DNA of 64,000 bases. Origin: Campylobacter massiliensis. GTDB taxonomy: Bacteria; Campylobacterota; Campylobacteria; Campylobacterales; Campylobacteraceae. The stretch lies in the NCBI RefSeq assembly GCF_014253065.1, contig NZ_JACLZK010000002.1, positions 806,001-870,000 of the forward strand, written 5' to 3'. Position 1 is the stretch's first letter. Each line of letters starts with the position of its first letter. Made by a program: the position numbers and the translations under genes. A model generated the notes under the pieces. The model made no database searches, was not told where the DNA came from, and worked only from the letters and a program-made list of their open reading frames with translations. Of the stretch, positions 7,571 to 16,307 are shown one piece after another.

Positions 7571-8923
7571 ATGATAAAATTTAACAACGCCGCCGTTGCC
7601 TTGGCGACTGCGATTTTAAGGGATTATCTTAACGGAACGGCAAATTTTTTTGCCTCTAGAAAAGCTGCGAAATCGGAGCTAACGAAACTCACGCCGGCAG
7701 ATTTTAAAAACGTGCGCGCAAATTTGCTAAATCTAGGCTTTAAGAGCGAATTTATCGACAAAAACGCCGCCGAGCTATCAGAAATCCTGCGCGGTATCCT
7801 AACCGCCGAGCGCCCACAGCTACCAAAAGACCACCCAGTAGCTACCTACATCAGCGAAAACGATGCCGCGCGCGAGCTGATCGCAAAGGCAAAAGAGCTG
7901 CTAAAAAAGAAATTTATCAAAAACGAATGGCTTGAAATTTACGACAAACTGGGCGGCTTTAACAGGACGCATTTTGCCAGAAAACAGCACCAACTCTACT
8001 CGATGCTCGAAAACAAGGGCTTTGACCGCCCGTCGCGCTTCATGTGGAGCTTTGATAACAAGGTCCGCGACGGTATCGCCGCAGCGCGCGAGCTGCTAGA
8101 GGAAGGCAAGGCTGACGAGTTTATCGCGGCTCAGCACGAGATCTACGAAAACTTGCTCGATCTGCTCGCACGCGAGGAGGTGGCGCTCTATCCGACGTCG
8201 CTGGAGATGATCAGCGAGGAGGAGTTTCGCGCGATGAGACGCGGCGATGATGAGATCGGATATTTTCTCATCGAAAAGCCGAGCGAATTTTATCCGTTAA
8301 ATTTAGACTCCGGCGGCGGCTCGAAGTCAAATTTAAAGAACTCAAATTTGCAAAACGAGTCAAATTTAAGCGTGGCAAATTTACAAAACAGCAACTTAAA
8401 CGAAGTGGTTTTAAATCCGAATTTCCTAAAAGAGCTGTCAAATTTGATGAGTAAATACGGACTAAATCCAAACGCAAACCGCGATAAAAACGCGGTTTTT
8501 GACGTCGCCACAGGCAAGCTCACGCTAGAGCAAATCAACCTCATTTATAGGCACATGCCAGTCGACCTCTCATTCGTCGACGAAAACGAGATCGTGAAAT
8601 TTTACACCGATACAAAGCACCGCGTATTTCCGCGAAGTGCCGGCGTCATCGGGCGTGACGTGAAAAACTGCCACCCGCGCGAGAGCGTAGCTAGCGTGCT
8701 AGAGATCATCGATGCGTTTCGCAAGGGCGAGCGCGACGAGATCGACTTTTGGCTGGAGCTTCACGGCAAATTTATCTACATCTACTACGCCGCCGTGCGC
8801 GATGAAAACGGCGTATTTAAGGGGGTGCTCGAGATGATGCAAGACGTCACGCGCATCCGCAGCCTAGAGGGCAAACGCACGCTAGTGACGTGGGACGATC
8901 TAAAGAAAAAATACGGGGAGTGA
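7571..8923 (+). CDS. DUF438 / hemerythrin-like / PAS-domain protein
   Basis: The 450-residue protein has a DUF438 helical domain first (to about 85), a hemerythrin-like segment starting DHPVATYISEN with further HxxxE-type residues (FARKQHQLY, AAQHEIYENL) to about 215, and a C-terminal PAS domain from about 330 with HPRESV and MQDVTRIRSLEG. Related proteins are thought to sense oxygen, redox state or small ligands; there is no output kinase or DNA-binding domain. Between the hemerythrin and PAS parts (about residues 245-285) lies a low-complexity stretch of repeated 'SNL..' units encoded by closely spaced AAATTT words. It stands alone with its own promoter. Confidence 0.78.
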   Translation: MIKFNNAAVALATAILRDYLNGTANFFASRKAAKSELTKLTPADFKNVRANLLNLGFKSEFIDKNAAELSEILRGILTAERPQLPKDHPVATYISENDAARELIAKAKELLKKKFIKNEWLEIYDKLGGFNRTHFARKQHQLYSMLENKGFDRPSRFMWSFDNKVRDGIAAARELLEEGKADEFIAAQHEIYENLLDLLAREEVALYPTSLEMISEEEFRAMRRGDDEIGYFLIEKPSEFYPLNLDSGGGSKSNLKNSNLQNESNLSVANLQNSNLNEVVLNPNFLKELSNLMSKYGLNPNANRDKNAVFDVATGKLTLEQINLIYRHMPVDLSFVDENEIVKFYTDTKHRVFPRSAGVIGRDVKNCHPRESVASVLEIIDAFRKGERDEIDFWLELHGKFIYIYYAAVRDENGVFKGVLEMMQDVTRIRSLEGKRTLVTWDDLKKKYGE

Positions 8924-9308
8924 TGATAACGGCTTGCGAAATTTGATTAAGACCGCTTGATCCTTATCGCCCAATTCTAATTTCTGGCGTAAATTTATCG
9001 AAGATTTGGGGGCGCTTGCCTTTTCGCATATTTACGCCTACGCCTTTTGCACGACGATTCGAGCTATTTTTGTAGATACCGATATTTTCGTAAGCGGTAT
9101 TTAAGGATGTTAGTGCGGCATATTTAGTACCAAACCGAGCTTTAAGCCGCCTTTTTAAGATAAAGCGACGATATCTAGTTTTTGCGTAAGGACGCTTAAG
9201 CCGGCCGTCTAGCGCCGCTAAATCTAAAGCTACCGCAAAGAAAGCATTAGCGTCTTTTTTAAGATTCAAGTATCTTTTATCGCAGGTTCACGCCCAAAAC
9301 GTAGGCGT
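8924..9308. other. gap with a doubtful minus-strand ORF (8964-9269)
   Basis: The gap between the PAS protein and tilS holds one open frame of 101 codons on the minus strand (8964-9269). Its conceptual product is very basic (FILKRRLKARFGTK, NSSNRRAKGVGVN) and has no domain I recognise. It has no clear ribosome binding site. It reads like dispersed non-coding sequence that happens to stay open, but a small gene cannot be excluded. No terminator with a clear T-run was seen. Confidence 0.35.
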
Positions 9309-10295
9309 CTAAAAAAGCTCCTCAAATAGCGCAAGATCCGCGTCCGCGGCAAACAAAAATCCGCGGTTTATCGGCGGGACGGCGAGCTGCCTGCATGCTT
9401 CTTTAAATTTCTTGTCCATTGCCGCTTTGATATATGGCGTCATAAAGATAAATTTTTCGCCAGCTCCCACGGCTACCTTGCCGCCTAGCACGCAGCCTGC
9501 ACCGCTTTCCAGGCAGCGCGCGCATTCGTTTCGCTGCGCCGAGCTTAGTACGAGCCCTAGTCGCTTGCATGCCTGATCGACGCCGCGAAGCTCGTTTGCA
9601 CCGCGTTTTACGAGATAAATTTTAGGTGCGGGGTTAGAAATTTCGGGAATTAAGCTTAACGCGTCGGCCGCTAAAAACTCAAAGCTTTTTTTCACGCCGC
9701 TAAAGTATTCGTTTAAAAACGGCTCGCTAAATTTCGCGCGAATAAATCCGCGTTTAAACCGGTCCGTTAAATTCGTCTCGTCGGTGAAGTACTTTAGATT
9801 TCGCTCACGCAAAAACCGCTCCAGCTCGCACTTTCGCACGCCTAGAAGCGGACGAGCGATCACGTAGTCATTGCGAGCTTCAAGCTCTTGCATGCCAAGT
9901 AGTTCGCTAAGCCCAGCGCCGCGCCCAAGCTGCATCAAAAACCACTCGAATTTATCGTCAAACTGATGCGCTAAGATCAAATTTTCATAGCCCTGCTTGC
10001 GGCAAATCTCGGCGAAAAAATCATATCTGGCCGCACGCGCTTCGTGCTCGAAATTTGACGCGCCCAGCTGCACGCTTTCTACGTAGATTTGTTTATTAAA
10101 TTTGGCCGCCAAGTCTCTCGCCGAGGCGACCTCGTCCTTGCTTTGCGCGCGGACGTTGTAATCCACGATCGCGAGGTCAAACTTCACACCCGCCTCGTCC
10201 AGAAGATAAAAAAGCGCCGTGCTGTCGACGCCGTACGAAAAGGCAAGCAGATTTCGCCCCGATTTTAGCTTATGCAAAACGGGCGCGCTTAGCAT
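9309..10295 (-). CDS. tilS: tRNA(Ile)-lysidine synthase
   Basis: TilS adds lysine to C34 of tRNA-Ile(CAU) so that it reads AUA. The 328-residue protein has the PP-loop ATPase motif near residues 17-23 as SYGVDS (the usual form is SGGxDS), then DLAIVDYNVR, LAHQFDDKFEWFLMQLGRGAG (the H..DD..E region) and IARPLLGVRK. The C-terminal anticodon-binding region is short, as in other Campylobacter. It starts 1 base after rimO, so rimO and tilS are co-transcribed, with panC upstream. Confidence 0.9.
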   Translation of the reverse strand: MLSAPVLHKLKSGRNLLAFSYGVDSTALFYLLDEAGVKFDLAIVDYNVRAQSKDEVASARDLAAKFNKQIYVESVQLGASNFEHEARAARYDFFAEICRKQGYENLILAHQFDDKFEWFLMQLGRGAGLSELLGMQELEARNDYVIARPLLGVRKCELERFLRERNLKYFTDETNLTDRFKRGFIRAKFSEPFLNEYFSGVKKSFEFLAADALSLIPEISNPAPKIYLVKRGANELRGVDQACKRLGLVLSSAQRNECARCLESGAGCVLGGKVAVGAGEKFIFMTPYIKAAMDKKFKEACRQLAVPPINRGFLFAADADLALFEELF

Positions 10296-10296
10296 T

Positions 10297-11604
10297 TTAG
10301 GCCTTTGCCGTGATCTTGCCTAGCGCCTGGCTGCCCGCTACCTGCGTGATCTCGCACCAGTAGCGACCGCCGGTTTCTAGCTGCTCCACGTCGCTTTCGT
10401 TGATCAAAATTTCGCCGTCGATGTCTTTGTCCCACAGTGCCTTTTTCGCGGCATAAAACATCTCGCCCTCGCTGCTTTCGCCCTCGAGCGAAACGATAAA
10501 TTTCTTGCCCAGCTCCTGCGCGAAACTCGCTTCAATCGCGGCTCGAGTGATCTTTTCGATCTTACTTAAGCGTTTTGAGATGATTTTGGCAGGCACCTGC
10601 TCCATCTCGTATGAGAGAGTGTCTTCTTCCTTCGAATATGCAAACGCCGAAACGCGGTCATATTTAAACTCTTGCAAAAACGCGCAAAGCTCGTCAAATT
10701 CAGCTTCGCTCTCGCCAGGGTGTCCGACGATGACGCCCGTTCGCAAAAACGCATCGGGTGCCTTTTTCATCAAATTTAAAAGCTCTTTGATCCGCTCCGC
10801 GCCGCTTCCGCGTCTCATGATTTTTAGCATTTTATCGCTTGCGTGCTGGATCGGCATGTCAAAGTAGTTCACAAACACGGGCGAGGCGATGATGCGCTCT
10901 ATTAGCGCGTTTGAGGTGGTGCTAGGATAGAGATAGAGTATGCGCGCGGTTTTGACGCCCTCGATCTTTTCGACCGCGTCAATGAGTGAGATGAGCCCGT
11001 CGCTAACCGCGTGATCGCGCATATACGAGCTGCTGTCTTGCGAGAGAAAGCTAAAGTCGTAGTAGCCCCTTTTTACGAGCTTTTGCACCTCGTTTACGAT
11101 GTTTTCGAGCGCGCGGGATTTTAGCTTACCCTTAAAGGTCGGGATCGCGCAGAAGCTACATTTTTGATTACAGCCTTCTGAAATTTTGATGTAAGCGTGA
11201 TAGTTTGAGCCCGTTATCACGCGCTCTTCGCTTGCTTGCAGGTAGGTGTCCGGGCTAAATAAATTTTGCTTTTTTAGGATGATTTCATCGATTTTGTCGT
11301 AGTCTCCGACGCCGGTAAATAGATCGACCTCGGGCAGCTCCTTCATCAGCTCCTCGCGGTAACGCTGCATTAGGCAGCCCGTAACCACGAGCAAAGAGCC
11401 TTTTTTGCGTGCTTCGTGCATATCTAAGATCGCGCGGATACTCTCCTCTTTCGCCGAGTTTATAAAGCCACAGGTATTTACGATGATGATGTCGGCAGAG
11501 GCGACATCTGGCGTGATATCGTAGTTTTGTAGGCGTCCGAGCATGATCTCGGAGTCCACCAGATTTTTGTTACAGCCTAATGATACTAAGTGAAGTTTGC
11601 CCAT
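10297..11604 (-). CDS. rimO: ribosomal protein S12 methylthiotransferase
   Basis: RimO methylthiolates an aspartate of ribosomal protein S12. The 435 residues show [14 protein letters not shown] at the N-terminus, [22 protein letters not shown], the radical-SAM motif [16 protein letters not shown] near 145, [20 protein letters not shown] and a C-terminal TRAM domain. The '[10 protein letters not shown]' and 'GFI..A..ES' forms separate RimO from MiaB. One base separates it from panC upstream and from tilS downstream. Confidence 0.95.
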   Translation of the reverse strand: MGKLHLVSLGCNKNLVDSEIMLGRLQNYDITPDVASADIIIVNTCGFINSAKEESIRAILDMHEARKKGSLLVVTGCLMQRYREELMKELPEVDLFTGVGDYDKIDEIILKKQNLFSPDTYLQASEERVITGSNYHAYIKISEGCNQKCSFCAIPTFKGKLKSRALENIVNEVQKLVKRGYYDFSFLSQDSSSYMRDHAVSDGLISLIDAVEKIEGVKTARILYLYPSTTSNALIERIIASPVFVNYFDMPIQHASDKMLKIMRRGSGAERIKELLNLMKKAPDAFLRTGVIVGHPGESEAEFDELCAFLQEFKYDRVSAFAYSKEEDTLSYEMEQVPAKIISKRLSKIEKITRAAIEASFAQELGKKFIVSLEGESSEGEMFYAAKKALWDKDIDGEILINESDVEQLETGGRYWCEITQVAGSQALGKITAKA

Positions 11605-11605
11605 C

Positions 11606-12427
11606 TTATACCCACAGATTGTCGATCAGGCGCGTTTTGCCAACGTACGCAGCGACTAGGATGATGGTGTTGCTCGGCTCTATTAGCGAGATTTCGTTTA
11701 AATTTCTATCCACGATCGCTACATAATCGACGTTTAGCGGCTCCAGGGTTTGTAGCATCTCGCCTTTTATCGTCTGCGCGCTTAGCTCGCCGGCTGCGAT
11801 CAAATTTGAGGCTTTTTTAAGCGAATGCGAAAGCTTAAGCGCCTCTAGCTTTTGCCCTTCGTCTAGGTAGGCGTTTCGCGAGCTAAGCGCCAGTCCGTCG
11901 GGCGCGCGAACGATCTCGCAAGGCACGATCTCTAAATTTAAAAAACAGGTCTTTACGAAATTACGCACGATGAGCAGCTGCTGCGCGTCCTTTTTGCCCA
12001 TATAGACGCGCTTTGCGTTTGTTAGATTAAATAGCTTATTTAGCACGCGAAGCACGCCGTCAAAGTGTCCAGGGCGAGTCTTGCCCTCAAGCACGCTCGC
12101 TAGATTTTCAGGCGCGATGATTAGCGGCTCGGTATCAAAATATAACTCCCTAGCCTCAGGCGCAAACATCGCATGCACGCCCAGCTCTTCGCAAATTTTA
12201 GCGTCGTTTTGTTCGTTTTTCGGATAATCTTCAAAGTCTTCGCCCGCTAAAAACTGCGTCGGGTTTACAAAAGTCGAAACGATCGCGGTTTTGTTTTCCG
12301 CTACGCACTTTTCTATGAGGCTAGCGTGTCCGTCGTGAAGCGCGCCCATGGTGGGCACGAAGCCGATATCTTCGGGATTTGCCGCGACGAAATCTCGCAG
12401 CTGCTCTGCTGTTCTTAAAATTTGCAT
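11606..12427 (-). CDS. panC: pantothenate synthetase
   Basis: PanC joins pantoate and beta-alanine with ATP in pantothenate (CoA) synthesis. The 273-residue product shows the nucleotidyltransferase signature [15 protein letters not shown] near residues 23-37, [44 protein letters not shown] and [13 protein letters not shown], all standard for PanC and of usual length. It is the first gene of the panC-rimO-tilS unit; the promoter must lie in the 100-base gap before prfB. Confidence 0.95.
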   Translation of the reverse strand: MQILRTAEQLRDFVAANPEDIGFVPTMGALHDGHASLIEKCVAENKTAIVSTFVNPTQFLAGEDFEDYPKNEQNDAKICEELGVHAMFAPEARELYFDTEPLIIAPENLASVLEGKTRPGHFDGVLRVLNKLFNLTNAKRVYMGKKDAQQLLIVRNFVKTCFLNLEIVPCEIVRAPDGLALSSRNAYLDEGQKLEALKLSHSLKKASNLIAAGELSAQTIKGEMLQTLEPLNVDYVAIVDRNLNEISLIEPSNTIILVAAYVGKTRLIDNLWV

Positions 12428-12494
12428 TTTCTCTTCTTTTAGGTTTAATTTTAACGCGCGATTATAGCAAATTTTATCTTTACTCTTACAAATA

Positions 12495-12503
12495 TGTTAT
12501 AAT
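12495..12503 (+). promoter_or_regulatory. promoter of prfB
   Basis: TGTTATAAT, an extended -10 with TATAAT at 12498-12503, 32 bases upstream of the TTG start of prfB. It lies in the 108-base divergent region shared with panC. Confidence 0.6.
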
Positions 12504-12535
12504 CACGCCAAAAAGCACAAAAAAGGTCTTAAATT

Positions 12536-13636
12536 TTGGATAATTACGAATACACGGAACTTCTAAAAACCCTAAGCACGAAAGTAGAAAATATCGCTGG
12601 TGTCGTAAAGCCCGAGAGTATAAAAGCTCGCCTAAAAGAGATCCAGGAGCTAGAAAACGATCAAAATTTCTGGCAAGATATCGCAAAAGCGGGTGCCATC
12701 GGTAAGGAAAAAACGAAAATTTCAAATATCCTAAACAACTTCCTAAACGCCAAAAGCGCCGTAGACGACGCAAAGGATCTATACGAGCTGGCAAACTCGG
12801 AAAACGACGAAGAGACGATAAATTCACTCTTTGCCGAGGCTGGCGAGTTAGAGGATAAGATAGTAAATTTAGAGATTTCTATGCTGCTTAGCGGCGAGGA
12901 CGACGGCAAAAACGCCATCGTCACCATCCACCCGGGCGCGGGCGGTACGGAGAGCAACGACTGGGCGAGCATGCTATACCGCATGTACCTGCGCTTTTGC
13001 GAGCGCGAGGGCTTTAAGGTCGAAACCCTGGACTTCCAAGAGGGCGAAGAAGCCGGACTAAAAGACGTAAGTTTTATCGTTAAAGGCGTAAACGCCTACG
13101 GCTATCTAAAGGCCGAAAACGGTATCCACCGCTTAGTACGAACCAGCCCGTTTGATAGCGCGGGTCGCCGACACACGAGCTTTACTAGCGTGATGGTAAG
13201 CCCGGAGATCGATGACGACATCGAGATAGAAATCGACGAAAAAGATCTAAAAATCGACACCTACCGCGCAGGCGGAGCGGGCGGTCAGCACGTAAATAAA
13301 ACAGAGTCTGCCGTACGCATCACTCACGCGCCTACTGGCATCGTCGTGCAGTGTCAAAACGACCGCAGCCAGCACAAAAACAAAGCCACCGCGATGAAAA
13401 TGCTAAAATCACGCCTGTATGAGCTAGAGCTAATGAAGCAGCAAGAAGCCGCCGGCAGTATCGAAAAAAGCGAGATCGGCTGGGGTCACCAGATCCGCTC
13501 ATACGTGCTTTTCCCGTATCAGCAGGTCAAAGATAACCGCAGCGGAGAGGCGTATAGCCAAACCGACGCGATACTAGACGGCGATATAAAAAAGCTCATC
13601 GAGGGCGTTTTGGTAAGTCAAAAAAGTATAAACTAG
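12536..13636 (+). CDS. prfB: peptide chain release factor 2
   Basis: RF2 ends translation at UGA and UAA. The 366 residues contain the catalytic GGQ loop ([17 protein letters not shown], near 245-260) and the RF2-type stop-recognition motif SPF ([15 protein letters not shown]), not the PxT of RF1. The start is TTG after AAAAAGG. The reading frame is unbroken: the programmed +1 frameshift (CTTTGA with an early UGA) that regulates prfB in many bacteria is absent near codon 25. Divergent from panC. Confidence 0.95.
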   Translation: MDNYEYTELLKTLSTKVENIAGVVKPESIKARLKEIQELENDQNFWQDIAKAGAIGKEKTKISNILNNFLNAKSAVDDAKDLYELANSENDEETINSLFAEAGELEDKIVNLEISMLLSGEDDGKNAIVTIHPGAGGTESNDWASMLYRMYLRFCEREGFKVETLDFQEGEEAGLKDVSFIVKGVNAYGYLKAENGIHRLVRTSPFDSAGRRHTSFTSVMVSPEIDDDIEIEIDEKDLKIDTYRAGGAGGQHVNKTESAVRITHAPTGIVVQCQNDRSQHKNKATAMKMLKSRLYELELMKQQEAAGSIEKSEIGWGHQIRSYVLFPYQQVKDNRSGEAYSQTDAILDGDIKKLIEGVLVSQKSIN

Positions 13637-13647
13637 AAAGGAAAAAT

Positions 13648-13965
13648 ATGGAAATTTCAGCTCTTTTAAACCAACTAGGCTACAACGAAAACGACGCGAC
13701 CACCGCGCAAGTTAAGCGCATCCTAAACAACTGCGACGGGTTAAATTTAAGCAGTATAATCACGCTAAACGACCACCTAAAGCCGCTCGGTAGCTTCGTC
13801 GCGATGAGCGGCAGCGAGGACGTGTTTAAGATAAAAAACGCGGGCAAAACGCCAGACGCGCAAAGCGACGCGCTAGACGTGATCGAAAACTGGGCTGAAA
13901 AAAACAAAATAAGCATAAAAAGAGTAAATGAAAATACTCACTACATACTAGGAAAAAACATATGA
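13648..13965 (+). CDS. small hypothetical protein
   Basis: A 105-residue soluble protein with a good ribosome binding site (AAAGGAAAAAT before ATG). It starts MEISALLNQLGYNEND and has a helical first half and a mixed second half ending ENTHYILGKNI. It overlaps the next ORF by 4 bases, so it is co-expressed with the flavoprotein. I recognise no domain. Confidence 0.7.
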   Translation: MEISALLNQLGYNENDATTAQVKRILNNCDGLNLSSIITLNDHLKPLGSFVAMSGSEDVFKIKNAGKTPDAQSDALDVIENWAEKNKISIKRVNENTHYILGKNI

Positions 13966-15305
13966 AAAACTACGATATCATAGTCATCGGCTTTGGCAAG
14001 GCCGGCAAAACTCTCGCCGCAAAAGCCGCAAATTTAGGCAAAAAGGTCGCCGTGATCGAAAAATCGGCGCAGATGTACGGCGGCACGTGCATAAACGTCG
14101 GCTGCATCCCGACTAAAAAGCTAGTAAATTTAAGCAAAGAGGCAAAATACGTCAATAATAACGTCGCAGGCGAGTATTTCGCGCTTAGCGTAGAAAAGAA
14201 AGACAAGCTAATCTCCGCGCTTAGAGCCAAAAATTTCGCGATGCTTGATAGTAATGAAAACATCGACGTAATAAACGGCACGGCTAAATTTATAGATAAA
14301 AATAGCATAGAAGTCTCGGCCGCAGACGGCTCAAAAAGCGTATTTACCGCGCCGACGATCGTCATAAATACGGGCTCGATTAACGAAAAACCAAGCTTTG
14401 AGGTAAGCTCAAATTTAGCTTACGACAGCACGGGGATTTTAAACCTAAAAACGCTTCCAAAGCACCTAGCGGTCGTGGGCGGCGGATACATCGGGCTTGA
14501 GTTTGCCTCGATGTTTGCCGAGTTTGGATCAAAAGTCACTATCGTAGCTCGCTCGGGCGTGCTAAAAAACGAGGACAAGGACGTAAAAGAGAGCGTAAAA
14601 ACGCTACTACAAACGCAAGGGATCGATATTTTAGAGGGCTGCGAAGTTAAAAATTTAAAAGACGGTACGCTAAATTTCGCCCAAAACGGCGAAGCAAAAA
14701 GCCTTGACGCGGACGCGTTTTTACTAGCGACCGGACGAGTAGCTGCGACTGCGGAGCTAAATTTGAGCGCGGCCGGCGTACAAACGGACGCCAAGGGAAA
14801 CGTGCTAGTAAACGAGTTTTTACAAACCGCACAGCCGCATATCTACGCAGTAGGCGACGTTCGGGGCGGCGAGCTTTTCACGTACACGAGCCTAGATGAT
14901 TTTCGCATCGTATTCGACAAGCTTTTTGGCGCGGGCAAACGCAGCACTCTAAACCGCTCTCCTCACGCTAGCGCCCTTTTTACCGAGACTCCGCTAGCTA
15001 GCATCGGACTAAGCGAAAAACGAGCCGCGGCGCAAAATTTAGACTTTAAAGTCCTAAAACTCGCGCTAGCCGCGGTCCCGGGCGCAAAGGTAGTCGGCAA
15101 CGAAACGGGATTTTTAAAAGCGATCGTGGAGGCAAAAAGTGGCAAAATTTTGGGCGCGGCGTTTCACTGCGTTTACGCAAACGAGCTTATCAACGAGATT
15201 GCCGTCGCGATGGCCCTTGGCGCAGGCGCTGATTTTTTCAAAAATCAGATTTTCACCCATCCTAGCATCAGCGAAGCGTTAAACGACCTGTTTGGACAAT
15301 TTTAA
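13962..15305 (+). CDS. FAD-dependent pyridine nucleotide-disulfide oxidoreductase, RclA-like
   Basis: The 447-residue flavoprotein has an FAD-binding N-terminus (YDIIVIGFGKAGKTLA), the redox-active disulfide GGTCINVGCIPTKKL at about 42-56, the NAD(P)-binding motif VVGGGYIGLEFASMF near 170-185, the second FAD motif IYAVGDVRGG near 290 and a C-terminal HPSISEAL helix. The CINVGCIPTK form is that of RclA/mercuric-reductase-like proteins, not of lipoamide dehydrogenase (CLNVGCIPSK). RclA protects E. coli against hypochlorous acid and reduces copper; the same role here is a guess from similarity. It lacks the extra MerA C-terminal cysteine pair. Confidence 0.8.
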   Translation: MKNYDIIVIGFGKAGKTLAAKAANLGKKVAVIEKSAQMYGGTCINVGCIPTKKLVNLSKEAKYVNNNVAGEYFALSVEKKDKLISALRAKNFAMLDSNENIDVINGTAKFIDKNSIEVSAADGSKSVFTAPTIVINTGSINEKPSFEVSSNLAYDSTGILNLKTLPKHLAVVGGGYIGLEFASMFAEFGSKVTIVARSGVLKNEDKDVKESVKTLLQTQGIDILEGCEVKNLKDGTLNFAQNGEAKSLDADAFLLATGRVAATAELNLSAAGVQTDAKGNVLVNEFLQTAQPHIYAVGDVRGGELFTYTSLDDFRIVFDKLFGAGKRSTLNRSPHASALFTETPLASIGLSEKRAAAQNLDFKVLKLALAAVPGAKVVGNETGFLKAIVEAKSGKILGAAFHCVYANELINEIAVAMALGAGADFFKNQIFTHPSISEALNDLFGQF

Positions 15306-15325
15306 AACTACGGAAAGGATAAAAA

Positions 15326-15943
15326 ATGAGAAATTTACTTCTTGCCTTGATCGGGCTTTTGTTTGTAGGGTGCGCGGCTTCAAGCGGCGGCAGCAGCTTC
15401 TCTAGCGACAACCCGGACTATGACTTTAACAAGCGTGCCATAGGCGTGTTAAAACCGAAATGCGAAAGTGGCAACTACTCCGCGTGCAACGATCTTGCCA
15501 TCAGCTATCAAAACCTGCAAGATCACAAAACAGCTATAAAATACTATGAAAGAGCGTGCGGCAACAACTATCAGCCTGCTTGCACAAACCTTGCCAACAT
15601 GTATCAAACCGGGCTTGGCGTAAGCAAAGACGCAAATAAAGCCCTTGAAATCTACAACGCCTCTTGCGCGAACGGCGGCGCGTATTCATGCTACTATCTG
15701 GGCGAGTTTTACCGCTCAAACGCCGACGGCAAGGAGCCTGACTACGCAAACGCTATGTCGGCCTACGATAGAGGCTGCAAACTAGGCGACGTGCCGTGCT
15801 GCACAAACACAGCCGTACTTTACGAGCACGGACTAGGCGTAGCGCAGGATGAAACAAAAGCTAGAAGCATCTACCGCTCGGCGTGTTTTAGCGGCGACAC
15901 CTCCGCATGCGACAACCTAAAAAGAATGGGCAGAAAACGCTAA
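15326..15943 (+). CDS. Sel1-repeat lipoprotein (Hcp-like cysteine-rich)
   Basis: The 205-residue protein starts with a lipoprotein signal (ALIGLLFVGC, Cys about 16) followed by serine-rich linker and about four Sel1/TPR-like repeats (GLGVSKDANKALEIY, GLGVAQDETKARSIY). Each repeat carries two cysteines about 7-8 residues apart (CESGNYSAC, CGNNYQPAC, CKLGDVPCC), the pattern of Helicobacter cysteine-rich proteins. Such proteins are exported and disulfide-stapled. It is 20 bases behind the flavoprotein gene with AAAGGA before ATG. A paralogue lies at 43611-44180. Confidence 0.82.
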   Translation: MRNLLLALIGLLFVGCAASSGGSSFSSDNPDYDFNKRAIGVLKPKCESGNYSACNDLAISYQNLQDHKTAIKYYERACGNNYQPACTNLANMYQTGLGVSKDANKALEIYNASCANGGAYSCYYLGEFYRSNADGKEPDYANAMSAYDRGCKLGDVPCCTNTAVLYEHGLGVAQDETKARSIYRSACFSGDTSACDNLKRMGRKR

Positions 15944-15960
15944 TATAAAACATCAAATTT

Positions 15961-15981
15961 AACGCCTTTAAATTCGGCGTT
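15961..15981 (+). terminator. hairpin after the Sel1 lipoprotein gene
   Basis: Inverted repeat AACGCC / GGCGTT with a 9-base loop, 18 bases after the stop. It lacks a T-run but is followed closely by the stronger terminator at 15994-16019. Confidence 0.4.
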
Positions 15982-15993
15982 AAATCTACTACG

Positions 15994-16019
15994 GCGAGTC
16001 AAATTCGGCTCGCTTTTTT
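15994..16019 (+). terminator. rho-independent terminator
   Basis: Stem GCGAGTC / GGCTCGC (one G-T pair) with a 6-base loop, followed by six T. It ends the plus-strand unit that includes prfB through the Sel1 lipoprotein. Confidence 0.75.
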
Positions 16020-16257
16020 GCTTCTAGATTTACTCCCCAAAAAACCCGCATCTTGAAAATGCAAATTTAAAACTATCCGTTAAATTTGACGCCGCGCGCC
16101 CATAAATTTAACTCTGCAAATTTACCTTCACGATACGCGCGGTAAATTTCGCTTGCTTGACTAACGCTGCATGAATTTGAGCGCATTTAAAACAACAATC
16201 CTTTGCCGCAAATAACAAAAAGAAACAACGCTAGATTTGAGTAAATTTAAAAAGCTA
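16020..16257. other. non-coding gap
   Basis: Between two convergent terminators I see no open frame with a start signal, only AAATTT-rich sequence. Nothing further is supported. Confidence 0.5.
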
Positions 16258-16284
16258 GAAAATAGGGGCTTAGATTTAAGCCCC
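16258..16284 (-). terminator. terminator of the TonB-dependent receptor gene
   Basis: Perfect 8-base stem GGGGCTTA / TAAGCCCC with a 4-base loop (16265-16284). On the minus strand it is followed by TATTTTC. It lies 23 bases after the receptor stop codon. Confidence 0.65.
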
Positions 16285-16307
16285 AAAGGCGTGAGTTTAG
16301 AGTAAAA

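Noticed and set aside
12536-12620. Programmed frameshift in prfB
   Set aside because: The frame is open from the TTG start with no early in-frame UGA or CTTTGA slip site.
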